Part shown: positions 27,991-36,922 of the stretch, piece by piece
Numbering within the stretch: position 1 is the stretch's first letter
Layout of the letters: each line of letters starts with the position of its first letter
NCBI GenBank assembly: GCA_018304505.1
Contig: JAGVWA010000003.1
Span: forward strand, 1 to 58,213
Length of the DNA: 58,213 nt
Source: Nanobdellati archaeon
GTDB taxonomy: Archaea > B1Sed10-29 > JAGVWA01
Reading direction: 5' to 3'
Notes under the pieces: model-generated
Told to the model about the DNA's origin: nothing
Databases searched by the model: none
What the model saw: only the letters and a program-made list of their open reading frames with translations
Position numbers and translations under genes: made by a program

Positions 27991-30900
27991 GCACTTGCAG
28001 ATCAAGGCAGACGAGGCCTACGAAATTGCAGCCGGGGCGCGCTCACTTGGAAAAGACCCCATAATGAAAATCGAAGCGCCGCAAGCCAAGGACCTTGCAG
28101 ACCGAGTTGAAGGAATCAGCGGCCCTGTTGGTGTTTCAGCCAGGCTCAGGGAATTAATAGAGCAGATGGACAGGGAGGCCTCAACAAAGCTTATCATGCA
28201 GGAAATCATCGACGGGAAGTTCGGGAAATTAAATACAGAGCAAGAAAAAATCGAGCAGGCAGTGCGAACTGGACTGACGATTTTGACAGAAGCAATCGTT
28301 GTTGCGGGCACAGAAGGCATTGACAGAATCACCATTAATGAAAACCCGGACAAGTCAAAGTATCTGACAATGTACTTCGCAGGCCCAATCAGAAGCGCAG
28401 GCGGCGGCGGCCAAGCGCAAGCGGTGATACTATGCGACTATGCCAGAACCCTCATGAACATAGGCCCATACAAACCAACAAATGATGAGATCGAGCGGTG
28501 TGTAGAAGAAATGGGAATTTATCACAACGCGGTGTCCAGACTACAATACTTTCCGCCAGACGATGACACAAGATACATTCTAAAACACTGCCCAATCTGC
28601 ATAAGCGGGGACCAAACAACAGATGTTGAAGTGGCTGTAAACAAAAACATACCAAGGGTAGAGACAAACCGCATACGCGGGGGCATGTGCCTCGTTGTCG
28701 GCGAAGGAATAGCCCAAAAAGCGGCGAAGGAGGTCAAGTTCGCCAAAAAATTCGGGTTGGATTGGTCGTGGCTCGGGAAGCTCGTGAAAACCGTAAAGAA
28801 AGATGACGCGGACGAAAAAACCGAGGTCGAGATAAAGCCCCTGCCAAAATACCTCGACGACATTGTTGGCGGCCGCCCGATTTTCGCGTACCCGATGAGG
28901 AAAGGCGCCTTCCGGTTGCGATACGGCAGGGCACGCAACACGGGCATCGCGGCAAAGGCCATTCATCCGGCCACAATGATCCTGCTCGATGAGTTTCCAG
29001 CAGTCGGCACACAACTGCGCGTCGAGCGGCCGGGAAAGGGAACCGTGTGCTGCCCATGCGATTCGATAGAAGGCCCCATCGTGAAACTGAAAAACGGCAC
29101 GGTAGTCCGGGTAGAGAGTGCTGCAAAAGCAGAAGACATCAAACACGACATCGGCGAAATCCTGTTCCTCGGGGACATGCTAATAAGCTACGGCGATTTT
29201 TCAAAAGCAAACCACCCATTAGTACCGCCCGGTTTTTGCGAAGAATGGTGGAGCCTCATCCTGGAAAACAAGGACATCAAAGTCGGCGATGCGTACAAAA
29301 TAACTTCAGAGCAGGCACTCGAACTCTCGGAGAAACACAAAGTGCCCCTGCATCCGAAATACACGTACTACTACAATGACATAACAAGAGAAGAACTGAT
29401 AAAAATCATCATGTCCCTATCAGAGGCCACTATTGTGGAAAACAAAACCCTTGGTGGGGAGACAGCGCACATAATTGAAATGCCGCTGACGAAAGACAAA
29501 CGGATTCTCGAAATGCTCGGAATACTGCACAGGGTTGAGGAAGACCGAGTCATAATTCAAGACGCCCTGCCGCTAATCAGGACACTTGGCTTGCCAAACA
29601 AGGACATCGGTGAGAGCTTCGGTGAGGGGCAATCGGTGTTGCAGATCATCAATTCTATCGCGCCTTTCCCGATTTACGACAAATCAGGAACGTACATTGG
29701 CGCAAGAATGGGCCGGCCTGAAAAGGCAAAGGAAAGGGCAATGGCCCGCTCTCCGAACGGCCTGTTTCCAATTGGCGAATCGGGAGGCAGAATGACATTG
29801 GTTGACAAGGCGCGCGAGGCAAACAAAATCGAGATACAAAAAATCCGCTTGGTCTGCCCACAATGCAAACAGGAAAAGCTCAACTATACGTGTGAAAAAT
29901 GCGGGCAGAGAAACGTAATCATGAGATCCTGCGTCAAATGCGGAAAAAACACCATGAATGAGAAATGCGACCGCTGCAACAATTACACCTCCCCGTATCA
30001 TTCCACAACTGTTGACTTCAGGCAATTCATGAACGACACCGAGGCGCAGTTAAAAGAGCGCGCCCCGGATAAATTCAAGGCCATTGTTGGCACAATTAAC
30101 AAGGACAAGTACTTTGAGCCGATGGAAAAAGGCCTCCTTAGGGCGAAACACGGCGTGTACCCGTACCGCGACGGCACAATCCGATTCGACAGCACAGACA
30201 TGCCGCTGACTTACTTCAAGCCAAAGGAAATCGGCGTCAGCTTGTCAATGCTCAAAGACCTAGGATACGAAAAAGATTATCAAGGCAATGAAATCACAAG
30301 CAACACGCAGATATGCGAACTGAAACCACAGGACTTGCTGCTGTCAGAATTCGGCGTTGACTACATGCTTTCAGTCACGCGATTTCTTGATGACTTGCTG
30401 GAAAAGTTCTACGGTTTACCGAGGTACTACAACGCCACGAAACGTGAAGACCTGCTTGGGCACCTCGTAGTTGGTTTGGCGCCGCACATCTCAGCCGCGA
30501 CAATGGCGCGCATAATCGGCTTCACTAAAGCCCGCGTTGGATATGCACACCCGTATTTCCACTGCGCGAAGAGAAGAAATTGCTTCAGCGGTGACACAAA
30601 AACATTCCTTTGGGACGACAACAAAAAGAAAACCATCCGTGAACCAATCGGGGACATAGTTGATGATCTTGAAAAAAAATATCCGAACAACAAAAAACCG
30701 ATAGACGGCTTTGGCACTATAAAAATCGATAATCCATATAATTGGTATGCATACTCAATTGACAAGAATTCCGGGAAGTTTGTAAAAAAGAAGGTTAAGA
30801 CTTTCGTTAAAGGTAAACATCAAAACTGGGTCGCGTTAAAAACATCAACTGGAAAAGAAATGTGCGTCACGGCTGACCATGACATTTTAACAAATAGCGG

Positions 30901-31888
30901 CACTAACAGATTCTCCCATAAGAAAGCAGAAGACGTCAAGGTTGGAGAAAAGATCCCATATGCAACAAGGTTCCCTGGAACCAACCAACAAAACGTGAAC
31001 CAGGACTACACCTTCGATACCATTACAGAACTAAAAACAATAACGCAGGAAAAAAATTCTTACTGCCTCGATATAGATATCGACTCAGACGACCTGACAG
31101 AAAAAAATGTCTTGTGGGATAACCAACTAATCCAAATCAGGTGCGACTCCGACGAGGATGCGATAATGCTTTTACTCGACGTGCTTTTGAACTTCTCCAG
31201 GAAGTACCTGCCGGCGTCGCACGGCGGCACCATGGACTCGCCGCTGGTTGTCACGACAAAAATCAATCCGCAGGAAATCGACGATGAAGTTCACGAAATG
31301 GAAACCGTTTTCAGATTCCCGCTATCCTTCTACGAGGCCGCAGTGCAGAAAAAGAGCCCTGGGGAAGTTGACGTGGAGACCGTTGCTGACAGGCTTGGCA
31401 AAGATGAGCAATACGAAAACCTCGGATTCATGTTTGACTGCACAAGCATTGACGAGGGCCCCATCATTACACAGTACGCAAAGATCACTAAGATGGCGGA
31501 CAAGGTAAACCACCAGCTAGAACTGGGCAAGCGCATCAGGGCTGTTGACGAAAAGGACGTTGCCGAGCGCGTATTATCATCACACTTCCTAAGGGACATT
31601 TACGGAAACCTCAGGGCATTCGGGCAACAGATAATGCGCTGCGTTGACTGCAACGAGAAATACCGCAGGGTTCCGCTTGTTGGAAAATGCACGAAGTGCG
31701 GGGGCAAGCTGCTTTTGACAATAAACCGCGGCGGCATAGAAAAGTACTTGAAGATTTCGATGGACATCGCCAACAATTATGGCCTGAGCGATTACATGAA
31801 GCAGCGCCTAAGCCTGGTTAAAGAGGACATTGACACCATTTTCGAAAGTGAGGCGGTGAGGCAGAGTTCCTTAGCCGACTTTATCTAG
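27968..31888 (+). CDS. polC: DNA polymerase D large subunit DP2, intein-containing
   Basis: TMYFAGPIRSAGGGGQAQAVILCDYAR; Zn-finger CPQCKQEKLNYTCEKCGQ; HPYFHCAKRRN...CDSDEDAIMLLLDVLLNFSRKYLP; start overlaps the DP1 end. Confidence 0.95.
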   Translation: MNMKEYYEHLQIKADEAYEIAAGARSLGKDPIMKIEAPQAKDLADRVEGISGPVGVSARLRELIEQMDREASTKLIMQEIIDGKFGKLNTEQEKIEQAVRTGLTILTEAIVVAGTEGIDRITINENPDKSKYLTMYFAGPIRSAGGGGQAQAVILCDYARTLMNIGPYKPTNDEIERCVEEMGIYHNAVSRLQYFPPDDDTRYILKHCPICISGDQTTDVEVAVNKNIPRVETNRIRGGMCLVVGEGIAQKAAKEVKFAKKFGLDWSWLGKLVKTVKKDDADEKTEVEIKPLPKYLDDIVGGRPIFAYPMRKGAFRLRYGRARNTGIAAKAIHPATMILLDEFPAVGTQLRVERPGKGTVCCPCDSIEGPIVKLKNGTVVRVESAAKAEDIKHDIGEILFLGDMLISYGDFSKANHPLVPPGFCEEWWSLILENKDIKVGDAYKITSEQALELSEKHKVPLHPKYTYYYNDITREELIKIIMSLSEATIVENKTLGGETAHIIEMPLTKDKRILEMLGILHRVEEDRVIIQDALPLIRTLGLPNKDIGESFGEGQSVLQIINSIAPFPIYDKSGTYIGARMGRPEKAKERAMARSPNGLFPIGESGGRMTLVDKAREANKIEIQKIRLVCPQCKQEKLNYTCEKCGQRNVIMRSCVKCGKNTMNEKCDRCNNYTSPYHSTTVDFRQFMNDTEAQLKERAPDKFKAIVGTINKDKYFEPMEKGLLRAKHGVYPYRDGTIRFDSTDMPLTYFKPKEIGVSLSMLKDLGYEKDYQGNEITSNTQICELKPQDLLLSEFGVDYMLSVTRFLDDLLEKFYGLPRYYNATKREDLLGHLVVGLAPHISAATMARIIGFTKARVGYAHPYFHCAKRRNCFSGDTKTFLWDDNKKKTIREPIGDIVDDLEKKYPNNKKPIDGFGTIKIDNPYNWYAYSIDKNSGKFVKKKVKTFVKGKHQNWVALKTSTGKEMCVTADHDILTNSGTNRFSHKKAEDVKVGEKIPYATRFPGTNQQNVNQDYTFDTITELKTITQEKNSYCLDIDIDSDDLTEKNVLWDNQLIQIRCDSDEDAIMLLLDVLLNFSRKYLPASHGGTMDSPLVVTTKINPQEIDDEVHEMETVFRFPLSFYEAAVQKKSPGEVDVETVADRLGKDEQYENLGFMFDCTSIDEGPIITQYAKITKMADKVNHQLELGKRIRAVDEKDVAERVLSSHFLRDIYGNLRAFGQQIMRCVDCNEKYRRVPLVGKCTKCGGKLLLTINRGGIEKYLKISMDIANNYGLSDYMKQRLSLVKEDIDTIFESEAVRQSSLADFI
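30581..31141 (+). mobile_element. Mini-intein (187 aa, no homing endonuclease) in the DP2 catalytic region
   Basis: Block A CFSGDTKTFLWDD; block B GKEMCVTADHDILT; block F-like SYCLDIDIDSDDLTEKNVLWDNQLIQIR; C-extein CDSDED. Confidence 0.85.
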
Positions 31889-31902
31889 GCCCAGTGTAAA
31901 AT

Positions 31903-32094
31903 TTAGGCCCTGCGTAAAATATCCAGGGTTTCCTCGATGCTCGGCACCGGCGAATCATTTACCCTGTTAGGACTATCTAATGATTCAAGAAACATTAGGT
32001 CCGAAGATAGCTTTTCTGCTTCGGTTACACTATTCGTTTTGTCAGCCGCGCCTGCGCCTTCCGTCCTGCAATATGTCCCGTTCGTATTCGTCAT
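31903..32094 (-). CDS. Small hypothetical protein overlapping the upstream MW gene
   Basis: 63-aa ORF MTNTNGTYCRTEGAG... Confidence 0.35.
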   Translation of the reverse strand: MTNTNGTYCRTEGAGAADKTNSVTEAEKLSSDLMFLESLDSPNRVNDSPVPSIEETLDILRRA

Positions 32095-32341
32095 CTATAT
32101 CACTCAGGGATTCCGCAAGTTTATGGTTAATTCTGTAGTTATCGCCGCGTGACCTGATCCTGTCCGGGTCTTCGCCCAGCTCCCTGAGTGCGTCCATAGC
32201 ATCCCTTTCCCTGCGCAATGCTACCTCCTCTTCTGGCGAACCAGCTTCCGAATTTACGAACTTGTCGTATGCCCATACCAATCGCCTTGAGGCATTATCC
32301 ACATCGTCTCTATGTTTAGCGCTTCCTTGCCTTGACCACAT
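32042..32341 (-). CDS. Small hypothetical 'MW' protein (MWSRQGSAKHRDDVDNAS...)
   Basis: 99-aa ORF starting ATGTGG. Confidence 0.6.
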   Translation of the reverse strand: MWSRQGSAKHRDDVDNASRRLVWAYDKFVNSEAGSPEEEVALRRERDAMDALRELGEDPDRIRSRGDNYRINHKLAESLSDIDDEYERDILQDGRRRRG

Positions 32342-32427
32342 TATAATTTCATCCCCAATTAATTATGCAATTCTTTTGCAAGCCAATGAATATAATGCTT
32401 TCGCTAGTTTAATTCTTTTGGCGCGAA

Positions 32428-33207
32428 TTATGTAAGCAGCAAGAATAAAATCAGGATAAGGATTGCGATGAGAACGTACTGCCCTGTCTTGGTCTTGAGC
32501 AGCCAGTCGAGGCTGGCTCCAGAAGTGGCCTTTGCTTCGCCTGTTTTTGCCTTGGCCTTGCCGCTTAGGCGCGAAAACGCATTGCTCAGGACCTTCATGA
32601 AGCCTGACGGCGTCATCATTTGGTGCAGCGTCTCGCTGAAAGACTCATTCCAGTTTTTTTCCCGGGTAGGCACTTCGTCCATGTTCAGGGTGATTCCGAC
32701 AACAGCGTCGACATTCATTTTTTGTACCTGCCTGCCAAGTTGAACAAACACGCGCCAGATGGGCCAGTAGATCTGCCTGAAGCCCGACACATTGACGGCC
32801 TTTGATGCGATGCCGAACTGGCTGGCGATTTTTACCTGCGCTGTCCTTTTGATTTCCTCGAGGCTGAATGACGGCTTAAGAAGATCGTAGCTGATGTCGT
32901 GTTTGATTTCGCGCTGGTAGTTGATGGGCTGCTGTTCAAGGACGCCTGACAGGGTTTGTTCAAGTTCGCCGGAAACCCCGTTGATCATCATCTGGCCCCC
33001 GCCAAAACCCTGACTCATCGCCTGGCCCTCGACTTCATGCTCTACCAGCGTGTCGTACGTAAAAACAAAATACGGAACGTACAATAGCTTTAGGTTGGCG
33101 ATCTCGAACTCGTGCCAGTTTTTTTCCTTGAGGGTGTCTTCAAGAACTTCCAGAATGTCTTCTACGCCAATGTTTAAAGCTACTGCCGGATTTTCTAAGA
33201 GGACCAT
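32428..33207 (-). CDS. Conserved hypothetical protein with C-terminal TM anchor
   Basis: 259-aa ORF ending TGQYVLIAILILILFLLLT. Confidence 0.7.
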   Translation of the reverse strand: MVLLENPAVALNIGVEDILEVLEDTLKEKNWHEFEIANLKLLYVPYFVFTYDTLVEHEVEGQAMSQGFGGGQMMINGVSGELEQTLSGVLEQQPINYQREIKHDISYDLLKPSFSLEEIKRTAQVKIASQFGIASKAVNVSGFRQIYWPIWRVFVQLGRQVQKMNVDAVVGITLNMDEVPTREKNWNESFSETLHQMMTPSGFMKVLSNAFSRLSGKAKAKTGEAKATSGASLDWLLKTKTGQYVLIAILILILFLLLT

Positions 33208-33220
33208 GCCCTAAACACTT

Positions 33221-33577
33221 TTACTGTCGTCTTACCTTGACGTTTGATGGCGTTAGGATTACCTGCTCCTGATTTAGCGCAACAATGTCCCCGTTCAGGT
33301 CGTGCACAGCGCCCTTTAGCTCTGAAATCGCCTGCCTGACCTTGACCTTGTTTTTCTTCTTTAACGGCTCGATGTTCAACACCACTTGGTTGCCTTTCTT
33401 CAATTCGCCAAGAATGCCGTCAATGTCGCTCAAATCCTCAAGAGTCTGTGATATGACCCACATGTCCGCTTGTTCTTCGAGCAAGTCGCCCTCTTCGAGG
33501 CCCAGCTGTTCCAGGTATTCCTCGATCTCCATGTGCTCGTCTTTTCTCCCACTTAATTTGCCCAAAAGTCCTGCCAT
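33221..33577 (-). CDS. sepF: SepF-like cell division protein
   Basis: DLSDIDGILGELKKGNQVVLNIEPLKKKNKVKVRQAISELKGAVHDLNGDIVALNQEQVILTPSNVKV. Confidence 0.85.
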   Translation of the reverse strand: MAGLLGKLSGRKDEHMEIEEYLEQLGLEEGDLLEEQADMWVISQTLEDLSDIDGILGELKKGNQVVLNIEPLKKKNKVKVRQAISELKGAVHDLNGDIVALNQEQVILTPSNVKVRRQ

Positions 33578-33693
33578 TGTTATACCTCCAAAAACATCTT
33601 CATTCGCTATTATCTTATTATCCTATGGGTGATATAATTATAAGGGAAGTTGAATAAAAAGATATCCTCTGAAAGCGCTGTGAAAGTGATTGC

Positions 33694-34899
33694 ATGGACG
33701 ATATTTTCGAATCTGAGCTTAAAAAGGCTACTGTTTTTCAGGACCGCAATGTATTGTCGCAGTCATACATCCCGGAGACCTTGCCTCATCGCGAGAAGGA
33801 AATCGAGCGAATGATGAAGACCCTGGCCCCAATGCTCAGCAAGAAGATAATCCACAACCTTTTCATTTATGGGAAAACCGGCACGGGGAAGTCCAGCAGC
33901 ACGCGGCACATCCTGAACCGCCTCGGGGACGTGAGGGAAAAATACGATGCGTCTGTCGATTTTATTTATGTAAATTGCCATAACTGCAACACGAAGTATC
34001 AGGTGATGCTGAAGTGCGCGGAGTACTGTGCCCCGGGCAAGCCGTTTATTGGGTATCCGTTTTCGCACCTGTTTGAAGAAGTGAAGAAGAAGGTCCAGGA
34101 CAATGACACAAGTTTCCTGATTGTTCTCGATGAGGTGGACAAGGTCAAGGACATCGACGAGTTAATGTACACGCTGACAAGGGCCAATGATGAATTAGAC
34201 CATGGCCGCATATCGCTGATAGGGATCACGAATTCTGTGGGATTTAAAGAACAGCTGGATCCGCGGTCTAAGTCAACGCTCTGCGAGGAGGAAATGGTTT
34301 TTCCGCCATACAACGCAACTGAACTTGAGAGCATTCTGCGCCAACGCGGAGAATTAGGCTTCAAGCAGGGGGCGATTGATGAGTCTGCAATCAACCTCGC
34401 GGCAGCACTGGCTGCCCAGGAATCAGGAGACGCAAGGTATGCCCTGAAGCTCATTCTCAAGGCAGGGCAGATCGCAGATGATCTGAAGGAAAAACGCGTT
34501 ACAGATTCGCATGTGCAAATTGCCTCAGAGGGTGTCGAGGAGGAAATTGTTTACGAAATCATCAACACGTTGCCTGAGCACCAAAAAATAGTGCTTTACG
34601 CCATCACGCTTTTGACAGAAGATGGCTCCCGGATGTCGAAACTTGACGGCTCCATGGATGAAGACGCGGTGCTTTATTCTGGGGAGGTGTACGACAAATA
34701 CCGCGGCTTGTGCAAGGTGTACGGGAAAAAAGCGAGAACGGCGCGCTGGTGCCGCGATTACTTGAACGACCTGGACATGATGGGCTTAATTACCACAAGC
34801 ATTTCTGGAAAAGGAATTCGCGGCAACACAACACTAATTCAGTTGGCATATCCGCAAGAAAAGGTAAAACGCGTTTTAGAGAAACACTTTAATGCGTAG
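33694..34899 (+). CDS. cdc6: Orc1/Cdc6 family replication initiator (copy 2)
   Basis: IPETLPHREKEIERM; YGKTGTGKSSSTRHIL; IVLDEVDKV. Confidence 0.95.
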   Translation: MDDIFESELKKATVFQDRNVLSQSYIPETLPHREKEIERMMKTLAPMLSKKIIHNLFIYGKTGTGKSSSTRHILNRLGDVREKYDASVDFIYVNCHNCNTKYQVMLKCAEYCAPGKPFIGYPFSHLFEEVKKKVQDNDTSFLIVLDEVDKVKDIDELMYTLTRANDELDHGRISLIGITNSVGFKEQLDPRSKSTLCEEEMVFPPYNATELESILRQRGELGFKQGAIDESAINLAAALAAQESGDARYALKLILKAGQIADDLKEKRVTDSHVQIASEGVEEEIVYEIINTLPEHQKIVLYAITLLTEDGSRMSKLDGSMDEDAVLYSGEVYDKYRGLCKVYGKKARTARWCRDYLNDLDMMGLITTSISGKGIRGNTTLIQLAYPQEKVKRVLEKHFNA

Positions 34900-34969
34900 T
34901 TTCAGTTCGTCGATCCTTCGAACTTCCTCATGGCTTTTGGTTCGGCTTTTGGTTTTCCAGTACATCAGA

Positions 34970-35236
34970 TTATCGCCTGTTGATTTCGCTCCAGACGTCT
35001 GCGAGGTGCTGCGTGATTTCTTTTCCTGTTTTAAATTCGCCGTTGCGTATTCGATCCCTCTCGCGGGCTGCATCTGCGGGGAGGAGGTACTTTAATGTGC
35101 GCGTCTCGTGTTTTGATAGTAAAACGGCACGGGGAATGTCCATTACAGGTATGACCTCCTGCCCTGCAAGGTGCTGATAACTGCGTGGGTCTGATGGATC
35201 CTTGTTACTTAAACATTGTATGTACGTCGCCCACAT
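34970..35236 (-). CDS. Small hypothetical 'MWATY' protein 3
   Basis: MWATYIQCLSNKDPSDPRSYQ... Confidence 0.65.
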   Translation of the reverse strand: MWATYIQCLSNKDPSDPRSYQHLAGQEVIPVMDIPRAVLLSKHETRTLKYLLPADAARERDRIRNGEFKTGKEITQHLADVWSEINRR

Positions 35237-35241
35237 GGTCC

Positions 35242-35601
35242 TCAGTTGCTCCTTGTTCTGTCATTAAGCTGCATCGCATACGAGTCTGGAATTTTTTCCC
35301 CTGACTCCCACAGCACTGTCGCCAGATCCTTTAACATTTTAGTCACTGTCTCCGCGCCCTTTTCGCTTGGCGCCTGTGATTTCACTGCCAAACGAACGTT
35401 GTCTGCCATTTCATCAGGCAATGAGTCTATCAAATCGACTTCCGGTTTCCAGAGCTTGAATGCACCATGGCCATTGCCTAATCGATACACTGCTTGGCCT
35501 TTCTTCATGTTATATCCATTCATGATGGGCGTTGGGCTGCCGTAATGTGCATCAGCACGCCCATTTTCCAGTTTCTCTTGTGGAATATACGTTGCCCACA
35601 T
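35242..35601 (-). CDS. Small hypothetical 'MWATY' protein 2
   Basis: MWATYIPQEKLENGRADAHYG...; its ATG overlaps the upstream gene's TAA (taATG). Confidence 0.7.
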   Translation of the reverse strand: MWATYIPQEKLENGRADAHYGSPTPIMNGYNMKKGQAVYRLGNGHGAFKLWKPEVDLIDSLPDEMADNVRLAVKSQAPSEKGAETVTKMLKDLATVLWESGEKIPDSYAMQLNDRTRSN

Positions 35602-35966
35602 TATTTCATGCCCCCATTTTCAATAGGTTCATGTCTAACAAATTCATTCTGGTACTGTGTCGGGAGCTGATCAAAGTGGCCGTGTGCTATTGATTTAATT
35701 GCCATGTTGCGGAGGTCCTTTGTTAGTGCCGTGGCGCCCTCGTCGCTGGCATCGAATCTTCCTGAGCGTATCCGATTGATAAGGCCCCTTTCTGCCCTGT
35801 CATTAACTAAGTCTGATTCAATGAAATCGACTTCATGTTTCCATAGGCGCATTGCGCCCTGCGAGCCCCGTATTGAAATCATCATCTGCCCTGTTGCTTT
35901 TCGATAGCCGCCAGGGGTATTTTTTCCAACGTCGAGCTTTTCCTGCGGTACGTATGTCGCCCACAT
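35601..35966 (-). CDS. Small hypothetical 'MWATY' protein 1
   Basis: MWATYVPQEKLDVGKNTPGGYR...; internal start of ORF 35601..36155, matching its neighbour's N-terminus. Confidence 0.7.
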   Translation of the reverse strand: MWATYVPQEKLDVGKNTPGGYRKATGQMMISIRGSQGAMRLWKHEVDFIESDLVNDRAERGLINRIRSGRFDASDEGATALTKDLRNMAIKSIAHGHFDQLPTQYQNEFVRHEPIENGGMK

Positions 35967-36112
35967 AGTCACACCAACAAGATTTTGCACTATTCTGATA
36001 TTTAAAGGCCTCTGATAGTTGCCTGTCGAAAAAAATAAGGGGTTGTGGGGACTTAGGCCCCCACCTTGTTGTTTTTGGACGTGATTAATAATGTGGTTTA
36101 ATTTGTTTTGGT

Positions 36113-36907
36113 TTACGCGCCTAGCTGTGACAGAACTTGTTCGAATGCGCTCCACGGCTGTGCTCCAACTAAGACCTTGTCGTTGATGACGAATGTCGGT
36201 GTGCCTTCTACGCCTAACTGGACGCCGGCGTTGAAGTCATCCCTTACCTCATCTTGGTGCTTTCCTGAGTCGAGGCATTGGTCAAAGGTCTCTTGGTTTA
36301 GTCCGATGCTGCCCGCGTACTGCTTCAAACTCGATATTCCCATGCTTTGCTGGTTCTCGAATATCTTGTCATGCATGTCCCAGAACTTGCCCTGATCGTT
36401 TGCACATTGCCCTGCTTCTGCTGCTTTCTGCGCGTTCGGGTGTATGCTCAGCGGGAAGTCCCTGTACACTAACTTGATTCTGCCTTGCTCTGCGTATTCC
36501 CTCAGCTTAGGTATTGCGGCCTCCCAGTTCGGATCTTGGCTCTGGAACCTGTCGATTAGCGCCTGGTTTGTTCCTGCTGATGCGCCACAGAACGGGCACT
36601 CAAAGTCGCTGAACTCAATTACAACGATTTCAGCGTCTGCTGGTCCTAGGAATGGGTCGTCATCTACTAGGTCTGCTGCGTTTATTGTACTCCCGGATGT
36701 TGGCGTTGGTGCGGTTGCTGTGCTGCCTGATCCTGTTGAACCAGAACCAGAGCCTGAACCGCTGCCTGTAGTGGCTATTGCGGCCCCTGTCAGTTTTGAG
36801 CTTATGTTGCCGCCCACGTGCAACACTGACAAAGACATTATTAGCGCGGCTACCAATATTGCTACCGGCACGTACAAGTGCTGGTTGCTATTTCCTTCTT
36901 TAGTCAT
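36113..36907 (-). CDS. DsbA-like thiol oxidoreductase, membrane anchored, with Gly-Ser linker
   Basis: FSDFECPFCGASAGT; GTPTFVINDKVLVGAQPW. Confidence 0.88.
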   Translation of the reverse strand: MTKEGNSNQHLYVPVAILVAALIMSLSVLHVGGNISSKLTGAAIATTGSGSGSGSGSTGSGSTATAPTPTSGSTINAADLVDDDPFLGPADAEIVVIEFSDFECPFCGASAGTNQALIDRFQSQDPNWEAAIPKLREYAEQGRIKLVYRDFPLSIHPNAQKAAEAGQCANDQGKFWDMHDKIFENQQSMGISSLKQYAGSIGLNQETFDQCLDSGKHQDEVRDDFNAGVQLGVEGTPTFVINDKVLVGAQPWSAFEQVLSQLGA

Positions 36908-36922
36908 ATTCCATAACCTCCT

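Noticed and set aside
28580-29146. 188-aa minus-strand ORF inside DP2
   Set aside because: Antisense to a highly conserved coding region; composition looks like a frame shadow of DP2.
33600-33690. Replication origin upstream of orc1 copy 2
   Set aside because: A/T-rich, but no recognisable ORB-like repeats found by eye; cannot support an origin call.
35967-36155. N-terminal extension of ORF 35601..36155 (MERIRTSSVTARRVNQ...)
   Set aside because: The paralogous neighbour starts exactly at MWATY, and the extension overlaps the end of the DsbA-like gene.
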